From contig JAAEMK010001190.1 of the NCBI GenBank assembly GCA_024225635.1, positions 1 to 37,884 on the forward strand: a stretch of DNA of 37,884 bases, written 5' to 3'. This stretch comes from Desulfobacteraceae bacterium (GTDB lineage: Bacteria; Desulfobacterota; Desulfobacteria; Desulfobacterales; Desulfobacteraceae). The notes beneath the pieces were generated by a model, which was given only the letters and a program-made list of their open reading frames with translations, was not told the DNA's origin and ran no database searches. Both the position numbers and the translations under genes were made by a program. Numbering within the stretch: position 1 is the first letter of the stretch; each line of letters opens with the position of its first letter. Shown here piece after piece: positions 26,201-33,807 of the stretch.

Positions 26201-29153
26201 GGACCATCAATTGGCCGTATTTTGGGAGAATACCGCCTTTTTCCATGAGGGAGTCAACCGACCGGGCTTCGTTCGCCTCCCTAAACATCCCCAACTCGTT
26301 TAATGCCCGGACAATATAGGCAAAACATAAGGCGTCCAAATCCTCTTTGCGCCTCTCATATTCTTCCATATCAAGGATTTGGTCGGCTGCTTGTGATTTC
26401 CCCTCCATCACCAGGGATTCCCATAGGGTTAATTCGTTGAAATCCCTGTCAGGGGCAGTGTCATTTAAAATTGCTTTTGATGTTTTTTTCTCAGGCGTGA
26501 TCCAGTATCGCTGTCTTTCAAAGGGATAGGTTGGAAGTGATATCCGACGGCAGTCATATCCGCTGTCAAAAGCTTCCCAGTTCACACTGGCGCCCGTGAC
26601 ATACAAATTGCCCAGGCTGCTGAGAATCTGCCGCCAGTCATCGACATTCCGTTTCAGTGTCGAAAGCCAGCAACCGTATCCGGCAGGAAGACATTGTTGC
26701 CCCATGGCGAGTAAAACAGGGGCCGGGCCGATTTCCAGGAATTGTTCATATCCGGCCTGTTGCAGCGCCGTCATTCCCGAAGCAAACCGGACAGGTTCCG
26801 ATATATGCCTGCACCAATAATCCGGGGTAGAGATCAATTCAGGTTCGACAACCTGCCCGGTTACATTGGATATCAGTTTTATCCGGGGTTCACAAAATCG
26901 AACTTCGCCTGCTGTTTTTTTAAAGCCGTGAATCATTGACGCCATCATTGGCGAGTGAAAACCGTGGGAAACAGCCAGGCGGCGAGAAACGATATTTTGG
27001 GAGGCTAAATCGGCTGTAATCTTTTCAAGGGCTGTTAAAGATCCTGAAATCACCGTTTGCAAAGGACCGTTTATTGCCGCCAGGGATACCTCATCGGAAT
27101 AGGGCTGAATGATGTCGCGGATTAATTCTTCCCGGGCAAATACTGAAAACATTGCTCCGTCACCGGGAACGTCCTGCATCAACCGACCCCGTTCGGCAAT
27201 GAGTTTTAATCCGTCTTCCAGGCTGAACACGCCGGAAATGCATGCAGCCACATATTCACCAACGCTGTGCCCCATTACCACATCGGGTTCAATCCCCCAG
27301 GAGAGCCACATCCTGGCCAATGAATACTCCAGCGCAAAAAGAGCCGGCTGGCTGTAGGCCGTTTCATCCAGGGCCGATGAATTTTGATCCTCAAACATGA
27401 TGGACAGGATTGATCGGCCCAGATGTTCTTTTAAAATCCCATCGCATTTATCCATCTCTTTTTTAAAATACGGCTGGGTATTGTAAAGCGTCCGGCCCAT
27501 GCCGGAATACTGGGAGCCCTGCCCCGTGAACAGGAAGGCCACGCCCTGCCCTGTTTCGTTTTGCACAACGCTTTCAAAGCTATTCCGCGGTTCGCCATCC
27601 CGGGCTGCGGCAGACAATTGCGCCCGCAGGTTATCCGTTGAATCCGCCATGGTTGCAAACCGATGGGGGAAGTGATTTCTGCCGGCGTTTGCCGTGAAGC
27701 AAATATCATCAATGTCAAGTCCGGGATTTTTCACAAAAAACGACTGGTACCGTGATATCTGCCTGTTTAACGCATCCCGGGATTTTGCGGAAAGTGCCAT
27801 TAACTGCAATGGACGTTTAAACGTCTTTGATTCAGAGGGTCTTTCCGGCGCCTGTTCAAGAATAACATGGGCGTTTGTTCCTCCGAATCCAAAAGAGCTT
27901 ACACCGGCGCGCCTTGGTGTTTCACCCCTTTCCCATTCTGTCAGTCGTGTGTTCACATAAAAGGGGGTTTGCTGAAAATCAAGTTTTGGATTCGGTTCCG
28001 TGAAATTCAGGCTGGGGGGAATTTGGCCGTGTTTTAAGGATAATACTGTTTTTATAAAGCTGGCGATACCGGCAGCCGCATCCAGATGCCCGATATTGGA
28101 TTTTACAGATCCGATTGCACAGAAACCGGTCCTGGCGGTTTCTGTTTTAAAAACCCCGTTTATCGCTTCAATTTCTATGGGGTCTCCCAGCTCTGTTCCC
28201 GTACCATGGGTTTCAATATAGGAAATGGATTCACATTGGACCTGCGCAATGGAAATCGCTTCCCTAATGACATTGGCCTGCCCCTCCACGCTTGGAGTTG
28301 TGTACCCGGTTTTATAGGCTCCGTCATTATTGACAGCAGTTCCGCCTATGACGGCATAGATATGGTCCTTGTCTTCAATGGCGTCTTCCAGCCTCTTCAG
28401 AAGAACGACGCCGACCCCGTTTCCAGGGGCCATTCCCTTGGCCTTTGCGTCAAAAGCCCGGCAATGGCCATCGGGCGAGAACATCATCCCCTCATGGTAC
28501 AGATATCCGGTTTTCTGGGGCACAAGTATGGATGCGCCCCCGGCCAGGGCCATATCACACAAACCGCTGAGCAGGTTTTCACAGGCAAAATGAACGGCGA
28601 CAAGGGATGTTGAACAGGCGGACTGTACCGCCACACTCGGCCCTTTCAAATTCAACTTGTACGAAACACGGGTAGCAAGGTAATCTTTATCGTTCCCGAT
28701 CAATGTCTGGTAACCGGAAATTGCCTCAAATATGGATTCCCGGTTATTAATAATATTCAGCAGATAGGTGCTGATTTTGGAACCCGCAAAAACGCCGATG
28801 GAGCCGTCATACTCCCCGGGAGGGTATCCGCCGTCTTCAAGCGTACGCCACGCCGTCTCAAGGAAAAGGCGATGCTGGGGGTCCATGTTTTCGGCCTCCC
28901 TCGGAGAATAACCGAAAAAAGAGGCGTCAAACATGTCCTCGTCATTGATGATGAACCCTTTTTTGACATAATCAGGCCGCGTATACATCGAGGGGTCAAT
29001 GCCGGATTTTTCCAGATCCTGATCAGAAAAACGGGTTATGGATTCAACACCGTCTTTTAAATTCTTCCAAAACTCATCCACATTTCCGGCACCCGGAAAG
29101 CGGCAGTCCATTCCTACAACGGCTATCTTGTTTGATATATTTTCAGTAGTCAT
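20202..29153 (-). CDS. Hybrid PKS/NRPS: KS-AT-MT-KR-ACP-Cy-A-PCP
   Basis: 2983 residues. The KS has Cys180 (QSACSTSL), His316 (ETHGTGT) and His356 (SNIGHLDAA). The AT has GHSVGEY (Ser630) and HGFH at ~730-733, the malonyl-type motif. The methyltransferase domain has ILEIGAGTG (~1101) and ANVLHAT and resembles PKS C-methyltransferases. The KR has GAFGGLG (~1546), Ser, Tyr1687 and Asn1691, with Trp1679 eight residues before the Tyr and no LDD, suggesting an A-type KR. The ACP has Ser1858. The cyclization domain has Asp2059, Asp2064 and Ser2067. The A domain pocket reads D-L-F-N-L-S-L-I-W, cysteine-like with Phe for Tyr. The PCP has Ser2929. There is no DH or ER, so the malonyl unit should end as a methylated beta-hydroxy linker. 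KS-AT-MT-KR-ACP-Cy matches the first part of HMWP1 of yersiniabactin, but a full A-PCP follows instead of MT-PCP-TE. Confidence 0.94.
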   Translation of the reverse strand: MTTENISNKIAVVGMDCRFPGAGNVDEFWKNLKDGVESITRFSDQDLEKSGIDPSMYTRPDYVKKGFIINDEDMFDASFFGYSPREAENMDPQHRLFLETAWRTLEDGGYPPGEYDGSIGVFAGSKISTYLLNIINNRESIFEAISGYQTLIGNDKDYLATRVSYKLNLKGPSVAVQSACSTSLVAVHFACENLLSGLCDMALAGGASILVPQKTGYLYHEGMMFSPDGHCRAFDAKAKGMAPGNGVGVVLLKRLEDAIEDKDHIYAVIGGTAVNNDGAYKTGYTTPSVEGQANVIREAISIAQVQCESISYIETHGTGTELGDPIEIEAINGVFKTETARTGFCAIGSVKSNIGHLDAAAGIASFIKTVLSLKHGQIPPSLNFTEPNPKLDFQQTPFYVNTRLTEWERGETPRRAGVSSFGFGGTNAHVILEQAPERPSESKTFKRPLQLMALSAKSRDALNRQISRYQSFFVKNPGLDIDDICFTANAGRNHFPHRFATMADSTDNLRAQLSAAARDGEPRNSFESVVQNETGQGVAFLFTGQGSQYSGMGRTLYNTQPYFKKEMDKCDGILKEHLGRSILSIMFEDQNSSALDETAYSQPALFALEYSLARMWLSWGIEPDVVMGHSVGEYVAACISGVFSLEDGLKLIAERGRLMQDVPGDGAMFSVFAREELIRDIIQPYSDEVSLAAINGPLQTVISGSLTALEKITADLASQNIVSRRLAVSHGFHSPMMASMIHGFKKTAGEVRFCEPRIKLISNVTGQVVEPELISTPDYWCRHISEPVRFASGMTALQQAGYEQFLEIGPAPVLLAMGQQCLPAGYGCWLSTLKRNVDDWRQILSSLGNLYVTGASVNWEAFDSGYDCRRISLPTYPFERQRYWITPEKKTSKAILNDTAPDRDFNELTLWESLVMEGKSQAADQILDMEEYERRKEDLDALCFAYIVRALNELGMFREANEARSVDSLMEKGGILPKYGQLMVRLMDCLVQSGKLNKQGNQYSGLTGIAPDGVDAIIEKLKNASPEYDGWVNFISLCGARLEHVLTGRVNPLELLFPEGSLGVVEAVYQNDKMSRYFNQIVVGIVKKITRLLPKGSRLRILEIGAGTGSTTKTVLPALENEESSYVFTDVSPIFLNHAREKFSDYPFVEYKVLDIESLPDDQGFKPHDFDLVIAANVLHATRDLNETMNNVRSLLAPNGILLLREITSPLVMFDLTFGPVLNVLTDDRLRGGKPFLSPERWNNLLASHDFAGTRTFPDTEKGLDEHIILSQAASTALPEVEYQPLTGRRSSSPFYEIEWQPDSCSKERETTGQLLPYTPGQWVIFSDHGGVGQGVADLLTSQGDSCIQIYTDTDFTRSGEDKYGINPSSPDDFNRIFQLISDGNRETGIIHLWSLDAAPNDKLQADTLQRAELEGCGSLLYIVQALAKKSDTASSRLCIVTRELHGIKNQSSGGAVAQAPVSGLAKVLSREHPELNCLSIDVDSLHTNSGRVQLIETIRTVRPDKEFAFRKGIRYVPRLVHCLPDLKDEKASSGFSSQGTYMITGAFGGLGIELARWLAGNGVRFLLMMGRKAPGGDVLKSIKDLENAGAQVITVVADVGDYDDLSRGFDKIPENAPALKGVFHLAGILKSETILGHGHEEFLEILAPKAAGSWNLHLLTRDIPLDYFVLFSTSSTLWGIQGVGGYTAANTFMDILAHYRKGQGLPALSINWGTWARVGAAAKMNLEDRLSNQGFNSMSPEKSLECLGRLLGCDISRIGVMDVDWEKFLARFPVDAKPPLLSELDKTGSAVGPVQSGERAPAAAENVLFLDKLQKLPVDEQQALLRSYLQGEISRILHLDKDEITDDGNLIQLGMDSLIFMELSQTLSKDLQIKIEPHKVFENPTIAAMADLFCADMALEKRISVFDGKTSLDFVITHDLDNRYSPFELTDIQQAYWIGRSNTLELGNIACHVYFEIDAVDLNLACYNRAWRILIQRHEMLRAVILPNGKQKILETVPDYRIEATDLRGKPPEEAEAELQSLRDDMSHQVLDPEIWPIFDIKVSRITGEKSRIHLSMDMLIVDALSVSQIMKELHQLYRDEKTLLPPLALSFRDYVLAEKQFEDSALYRQSKAYWMDRLNSIPSGPELPLIKNPGRLKHPRFKRRTLRLEPDTWKALKAKSAKAGLTPSGFLLACYAEILAAWSRTSRFTVNMTIFNRLPIHSQVNDIIGDFTSLIMLVVDNSGQEPFIRRAQKIQEQFWKDVEHRHFSGVRVLRELSRINQSGNTTMPVIFTSNIVYGDLEGGGSEFPALGDVVYSVTQTPQVWLDHQITEQGNALILDWDAVEALFPDGLLDEMFNAYGSLLNLLANSEDAWHSNKGLVPGSQMSQRANLDTANGSVSSETLNSLFARQAEKQPDATALVCGLQKFSYRDLYQRSNRIAALVADHEVQPNTLVAVVMEKGWEQVVAVLGILNSGAAYLPIDPSVPRERLWHLLKDGEVRLVLTQSRWDQKLEWPRDIKRLPVDTQDYTHKNGVIPNVGQNPGDLAYVIHTSGSTGLPKGVMIDHRGAVNTILDINKRFGVGPEDRILALSALNFDLSVFDIFGTLAAGGTIVMPDPSAVKEPEHWMALVKQERVTLWNSVPALMQMLVEHLEGTREHIPDSLRLVLLSGDWIPLDLPGKIKASAGHAEIISLGGATEASIWSILYPIDGVDPQWNSIPYGRAMTRQSFYVLNENMENCHDWVTGQLYIGGDGLAKGYWRDKEKTEASFIRHPETGIPLYRTGDIGRFLPDGNIEFMGREDQQVKINGYRIELGEIEFALLQFHGIEEAVVNATDDRRVNRQLIAFVRPGEGLDLDLEELKAFLREKLPFYLIPAQIIALESFPLNNNGKINRKALQPPLVSTAVPEAEDPGRQSALTREILNICAGLLNAGNISGRSNFFELGGNSLLGVKFINELREKYKIDLPLRILFEESNLYEIVKNIETALQIKSENHNMEEGVI

Positions 29154-29161
29154 TTTTTCCT

Positions 29162-32100
29162 CTATACAGAAACAGATTGTCCTTGGGGTGTTTGTATCCG
29201 TCGCCTTCTTTTTGCGGCCCTGGTCCCGGCTATTTTATCGGCCTGGTCCAGGGAAGGGCTTTTTTCCTCATTCCGGGTCAGAAAACCGGACAGGGAATGA
29301 ATCGTGGGGTATTTAAACAGATCAACCATACGTATGGTTTTATTCAAGTCTTCCCCCAGGCGGACCCGTACCCGAACCAGGTGCAGTGAACTCATCCCCG
29401 AATCAAAGAAATTGCTTTTCACGCAAATGGTTTCAAACCCGGTAACGTCACGGAAAATTTTTAAAACCGCCTTTTCCATTGCATTTTTTGGAATGGCCTG
29501 TTCATTTGCGCAGCTTAACCCCATGCTTTTGGGTTCAGGCAATAATTTGCGGTCAATTTTGCCGTTTTTTGTCAATGGGAATTGTTCAAGGAGTTCGTAA
29601 AAAGGCGGTATCATATACTCCGGGATTCTCTGGTCGAGAAATTGTTTCAAATCAATTTTCGAAAAGACAGTTCCTTCTGAAAGCACGATGTACCCCACAA
29701 GGAATTTCTCCCCATTGACCCGGCCTTGAACCGTCACAACGGATTTCTGTATTCCGGGATATGCATTCAGAGCTGTTTCAATTTCACCGCACTCGATCCG
29801 ATAACCGCCTATTTTAACCTGGGAACCATCCCTTCCCTGGAACTCAATGGTCCCGTCGGGCAGATACCTTCCCAGGTCCCCGGTCTTGTATAGGGGAATA
29901 TGGGATACCGGATGATTGACAAAGCTGTTCCGGGTTTTTTCTTCATCGTGGAGGTATCCTTTGGCCAGGCCTATGCCGCCGATGTAAAGATCCCCGGTCA
30001 CCCAATCCGGGCAGGGCTCCATATGCCTGTTCAGCACATAAAACTGCTGATTGTCCATGGCGCGGCCGTATGGGATGCTTTTGGCTTTGGGAACCGTGGA
30101 TTCAATGGGATAAAGGATGGACCAGATGGAAGCTTCGGTGGCGCCGCCAAGGCTTATGACCCGGGCATTTGGAAAACAGGTTGTGATTTTACCGGGCAGA
30201 TCAACGGGAATCCAATCCCCGCTGAGCATGGCCAGGCGAAGACCGGCTGGCAGGGCTTTTGTTTCTCCGGAAACGGACTCAACCAGCATCTGCATCAGTT
30301 GCGGCACGGAATTCCACAGGGTAATGCCTTCCTTTTCCATCCATCCCAGCCAATGGGAAGGATCTTTCCCGGATATTGAGTCGGGAAGAACCAGGGTACC
30401 GCCGGCACCAAGGGTACCAAAGATGTCATAGACGGAAAGATCAAAACTCAGCTCTGAAAGCCCTATCACACGATCTTCAGGACCTGCGCCAAACCGGCGG
30501 TTAATATCCAGAATTGTGTTGACCGCGCCCCTATGATCAATCATCACCCCTTTGGGGTCCCCTGTGGACCCGGAGGTGTAAATAACGTAGGCCAGGTCTT
30601 TGATCTGCTGTATGGGCTTGAGGGGGACTCTGTCCGGCGCAAAACCGGTTTTGTCAACGGCAAACCGCTTGACACCCTTTGGCCAGTCGATTCTTTCCTG
30701 TTGCCATGACTGGGTCAACGCGATCCGTACATTGCCGTTTTCCAGTATTTTCCGTAACCTTACCTTCGGCATGGCGGCATCCACCGGCAAATAGGCGGCG
30801 CCGGCCCAGAGAATGCCCATGACCGCCGCGACCTGCTCCCATCCTTTTTCCATGACCACGGCCACCAGATCATTGGCCCCAATGCCCTGTGCCTGAAGCA
30901 TTTGCCCGATCTGTTCAGCCCGGAGCGCCAGTTCCTTGTAAGTCATTCTCTTTCCGGTTGTTACCAGGGCCTCTTTTTCAGGATTCCGATCCGCCTGTTG
31001 AAAAAACAGGGTATGGAGCAATTCGCCTGAAATGGGCGCCCCCGTATCATTGGCCTTCTCCCGTGTGCGTGCCTGATATTCCGGCATCAGGTTGAATCCC
31101 GTTTCCTCCCATGGGGACGGGTTTTGGGCAAGATTCCGGATCAGGCTGAAATAAGCGCCGAACATGTCGTCGATCATGCCGCCGGGAAACAGTTCTTCAA
31201 CAGCATCCCAGGCCAGCAAAAGGCCTTCATCCGTTTCATATGTCTGAAAATCCAGCCACACCTGGGGAGTCTGGGAGATCATATATGAGAGTTTACCCAG
31301 TTTTTTACCGCATTCACGGCTTATGAGCGGCGTTCCCAGGTTACATGCAAAAACAACGGGAGCAAACATGCGCTCTCCATGGTGCAGCCGGGCCATATCG
31401 CGCTGGACCTGAACGCCTGAATAGGCGGAATGGGCGCTATCCCGGAAAAATTGCGCCTGTATGCTTTTAACTCGTTCTAAAAAGGATTGCCGGGAACGGC
31501 AGTCCACGGCAAGCAGCAAAAGATTGGTAAAATCGGCAACCACATCTTCAATGCCCGCATCACCCGTAGGCCGGTCAAACAATGGAATATTGATAAGGAA
31601 CCGGGAATGGGCACTCCACCTGTCAAGGACTTCAGCATAAGCTGTCAGTAAAACCATGGCAGGGGTCACGTGATGAAGGGCTGCCTGTTTTTTCAGACAT
31701 TGCCATTCAGTGTTGCCCAAAACATATTGCCGTCTTTTAAAAACCGGTGTTCCCAGGGAGTCCGGGGTTATTGCCAACGGCAATCCGGGAGCTTTGGGAA
31801 GCGTTTCAAGACGTCCGCGCCAATATTCCCCTGCCCGTTTTCTTTCCAACTCTCCCCGGGTCGATTTCCGGTGCAGGTAGTTTGCAAAATTCCAGTCCGG
31901 CGGTGCAGGAAGAGAATTTCCAGCGTATTCCGAGGCAAGATCCCGTAAAACAATGTAAAGGCTCTGAACGTCAGCCACGAGCAAATCGATATCAAAATGA
32001 AGCCGCGTGGCCCCCTGGGGCAGGAGACTGAGTTCAAGTCCGGCCACCTCTCCGTTTTCAACGTCCGGACATCGGTGGGACAACCTGTTGCGGATTCCTT

Positions 32101-32704
32101 CCAAATCGGTTTTCAAGCCGCCGTCAACTTTGGATCTCAAGTCATGCACGACCACAGGGCGGTTACTTCTCCCCGCCGGAATCATTTGCGTGCCGTCAGA
32201 CAAGAACCTGGCATTGAGCATCGGGTGGTGGTCCAAAATCTTTTTCCACGCCGATTGCAAACGATCGGGATCAACATTATTTCCGTCCAGCTCAAGATAA
32301 GCATGACAGCCGATTCCGCCAAGCGGCTGGTCAGCTTCTCTTCCAATCCAGTATGCATACTGAACATCTGTCAGGGGAAAGGGGGTGTGGTAATTTGTTT
32401 CAGCCGGTTCGGAGGCCTTCCCTTTCGGTAATGCGGCTGTTTTCTTTTTCTCCAGGATAGCCACCCAGTCACGCAATCGCGGTTTTTCAATCAATTCAGC
32501 AAATGTCACGGATGAGCCGGCTTTCCGCCATTTATTTACCAATCTCATGATTTTGAGAGAGTCCAGGCCCAATTCGATCAAATTGTCATCATCATCAAAG
32601 TCGCCGGGTATCGTCATTTTTTCCCTGACGGCCATTCGTATTTCCAGATATTCCTCTTCAGAGATCAGGACCAGGGTGCCCGAATTCTTTTCCGGGTTTA
32701 ACAT
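29162..32704 (-). CDS. NRPS loading module: ArCP-Cy-A-PCP
   Basis: 1180 residues from the second of two adjacent ATGs (32704), 6 bases from CAGGAG; the ATG at 32707 is only 3 bases away. An N-terminal aryl carrier protein has LGLDSLKIMR with the pantetheine Ser49. The cyclization domain (~105-530) has DLLVADVQS (Asp240, Asp245, Ser248). The A domain (~560-1030) has pocket residues D-L-Y-N-M-S-L-I-W, a cysteine code with one conservative change, and no inserted domain. The PCP Ser is ~1106 in SGMSSLHLV, an unusual form of the GGxS motif. The tail ends in a basic run (AAKRRRRIQ) that may be a docking tail for the KS. It corresponds to the first half of HMWP2 or to PchE without its epimerase. 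It should join salicylate to cysteine and form the hydroxyphenyl-thiazoline. It ends 8 bases before the PKS start. Confidence 0.93.
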   Translation of the reverse strand: MLNPEKNSGTLVLISEEEYLEIRMAVREKMTIPGDFDDDDNLIELGLDSLKIMRLVNKWRKAGSSVTFAELIEKPRLRDWVAILEKKKTAALPKGKASEPAETNYHTPFPLTDVQYAYWIGREADQPLGGIGCHAYLELDGNNVDPDRLQSAWKKILDHHPMLNARFLSDGTQMIPAGRSNRPVVVHDLRSKVDGGLKTDLEGIRNRLSHRCPDVENGEVAGLELSLLPQGATRLHFDIDLLVADVQSLYIVLRDLASEYAGNSLPAPPDWNFANYLHRKSTRGELERKRAGEYWRGRLETLPKAPGLPLAITPDSLGTPVFKRRQYVLGNTEWQCLKKQAALHHVTPAMVLLTAYAEVLDRWSAHSRFLINIPLFDRPTGDAGIEDVVADFTNLLLLAVDCRSRQSFLERVKSIQAQFFRDSAHSAYSGVQVQRDMARLHHGERMFAPVVFACNLGTPLISRECGKKLGKLSYMISQTPQVWLDFQTYETDEGLLLAWDAVEELFPGGMIDDMFGAYFSLIRNLAQNPSPWEETGFNLMPEYQARTREKANDTGAPISGELLHTLFFQQADRNPEKEALVTTGKRMTYKELALRAEQIGQMLQAQGIGANDLVAVVMEKGWEQVAAVMGILWAGAAYLPVDAAMPKVRLRKILENGNVRIALTQSWQQERIDWPKGVKRFAVDKTGFAPDRVPLKPIQQIKDLAYVIYTSGSTGDPKGVMIDHRGAVNTILDINRRFGAGPEDRVIGLSELSFDLSVYDIFGTLGAGGTLVLPDSISGKDPSHWLGWMEKEGITLWNSVPQLMQMLVESVSGETKALPAGLRLAMLSGDWIPVDLPGKITTCFPNARVISLGGATEASIWSILYPIESTVPKAKSIPYGRAMDNQQFYVLNRHMEPCPDWVTGDLYIGGIGLAKGYLHDEEKTRNSFVNHPVSHIPLYKTGDLGRYLPDGTIEFQGRDGSQVKIGGYRIECGEIETALNAYPGIQKSVVTVQGRVNGEKFLVGYIVLSEGTVFSKIDLKQFLDQRIPEYMIPPFYELLEQFPLTKNGKIDRKLLPEPKSMGLSCANEQAIPKNAMEKAVLKIFRDVTGFETICVKSNFFDSGMSSLHLVRVRVRLGEDLNKTIRMVDLFKYPTIHSLSGFLTRNEEKSPSLDQADKIAGTRAAKRRRRIQTPQGQSVSV

Positions 32705-32724
32705 CATAGACTCCTGTATTTTTG

Positions 32725-32755
32725 ATTGGATTGGTTTGGATTGGTTTGGTTTGTG
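32725..32755. repeat. Short tandem repeat in the siderophore operon leader
   Basis: Three near-perfect copies of a 10-base unit (TTGGATTGGT-like) lie 20-50 bases upstream of the first NRPS start. On the transcript they give an unstructured AACCAAACCAAT-type stretch next to the ribosome site. Confidence 0.55.
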
Positions 32756-32944
32756 AGGTATTAAATCTGCTAAGTAAAAAAACAAAAAAAGACGAATCCA
32801 CGCCGCCCGCGGTACAAACCAAGTTTCCGGCAGCCGTTATCTGCGTATCATCTGAACGATTCCATCGCACTGAGACAGACGGAATCGTGTTATGTTCTTC
32901 TGCCGGGGATGGCCGATAAACCGTCAAACCCGACAGATAGAACA

Positions 32945-32973
32945 TCAATACGCTCAACATTAGTTCATGTCAA
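32945..32973 (-). promoter_or_regulatory. Candidate sigma70 promoter of the siderophore operon
   Basis: A perfect -35 (TTGACA, 32973-32968 on the minus strand) is followed after 17 bases by TATTGA, a weak -10. This would start transcription near 32938, giving a leader of about 230 bases before the first NRPS. The weak -10 and the adjacent operator-like box suggest a regulated promoter. Confidence 0.5.
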
Positions 32974-32976
32974 GAA

Positions 32977-32995
32977 TAAAGTTAGGATAACCTAA
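32977..32995 (-). promoter_or_regulatory. DtxR/IdeR-like iron-regulator box
   Basis: The minus strand reads TTAGGTTATCCTAACTTTA, matching the DtxR/IdeR consensus TTAGGTTAGSCTAACCTAA at about 16 of 19 positions. Its core TTAGGTTATCCTAA is an inverted repeat with perfect 5-base arms. It lies just upstream of the -35 of the siderophore operon. Iron-loaded repressors of this family typically bind here to shut off siderophore genes. It could equally govern the divergent small gene at 33235. Confidence 0.55.
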
Positions 32996-33040
32996 ATCTT
33001 TTTAAACTCTCATGCAAAAATAATATAAGGTGAATCCTGG

Positions 33041-33055
33041 TTTCAAACTTTGAAA
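33041..33055. repeat. Perfect inverted repeat in the divergent intergenic region
   Basis: TTTCAAACTTTGAAA has two 7-base arms around one base. It lies between the iron-box-like site and the small gene at 33235 and may be an operator. The rest of 32996-33234 shows no gene. Confidence 0.35.
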
Positions 33056-33234
33056 TTGCCCACCATGATTGTTAGCACCGCAACTTTCTGAAAAGAAAAA
33101 GATATGGTAAGATCCAAAAATCATTCCCGGGATGATAAAACGGTGTCACATCAATTAAATCAATCAAGGACGTGGAAACATGCGGCCTGTTTGATGGGTG
33201 TTTCGTGTATTTAACTATTAATAGGGAGGTTACC

Positions 33235-33528
33235 ATGTTAAAAAGCCAGGCAAACTCAGCAACTGAAAAAAGTCAACCTGTTGAAAGCCGTATTCTAAGA
33301 CTCAAATGCGCAGACGGATCGAGAATAAACGGATCAGTGAACATAAACAGATTCTCCAGTGATCAATTTGACCGTGCCAGCGATGTTCTAACCAAAAACA
33401 CGGAACAGTTTATTGTCATGTATAACGTGACAGTGGACAACAGCGATTTTGAGACGCCGGTAAAATACAAATCCCTCCTGGTCAACCGGAAATATATTGT
33501 CTGGGCGGAACCGGATGAGGATCAGTAA
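33235..33528 (+). CDS. Small cytoplasmic protein of unknown function
   Basis: 97 residues from an ATG with GGGAGG 6 bases upstream, which is far better than the upstream in-frame GTG at 33172. There is no signal peptide or membrane segment. The protein looks like a small beta-rich domain (RILRLKCADGSRINGSVNI, FIVMYNVTV, SLLVNRKYIVWAEP) with an acidic end. I do not recognise the family with confidence. It is divergent from the siderophore operon and precedes the secreted protease by 279 bases, and it may share the intergenic control region with the siderophore promoter. Confidence 0.75.
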   Translation: MLKSQANSATEKSQPVESRILRLKCADGSRINGSVNINRFSSDQFDRASDVLTKNTEQFIVMYNVTVDNSDFETPVKYKSLLVNRKYIVWAEPDEDQ

Positions 33529-33683
33529 GGATTAAACACCTTATAAAAAAGGACAGGCCGAAGCAGAACATCCAAAATTCAGGGCATAAATCCTGTCCAC
33601 CTGAAATCAATTCTTTACGATAATACGATTCTCCCTTGACGACTTAATCTTAATATGCACAGATATGGCATCTATAACTCATA

Positions 33684-33770
33684 TGTTAAAACCAAACTAT
33701 GAGCGATCAGAAGATCGGAAAGCCACGGGTTATATACAGATAGCCTTGTTGACATTAAGGTGACTAGGCT
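33684..33770 (+). promoter_or_regulatory. Candidate c-di-GMP-I (GEMM-like) riboswitch
   Basis: In the leader of the secreted protease gene there is GAAAGCCACGGG (33718-33729), then ACAGATAGCC and GTTGACA. This resembles the conserved AAAGCCACGGG...AGAUAGCCGGGUUGCC pattern of GEMM-I RNAs. A small hairpin CGATC-AGAA-GATCG sits just before it, where the tetraloop hairpin belongs. The closing stem can form between TGTTAA (33684-33689) and TTGACA (33749-33754). The usual GGACGCAAAGCC is shortened, so this is a divergent or degenerate member. About 30 bases further on, an AGGAG precedes the gene. Confidence 0.5.
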
Positions 33771-33807
33771 GTTTCTTTGCATTTTATAATGTGAGAGGAG
33801 AATGGTT

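Noticed and set aside
32705-33234. Classical Fur box in the siderophore control region
   Set aside because: No GATAATGATAATCATTATC-like site is visible; the only strong palindrome beside the promoter fits DtxR/IdeR better.
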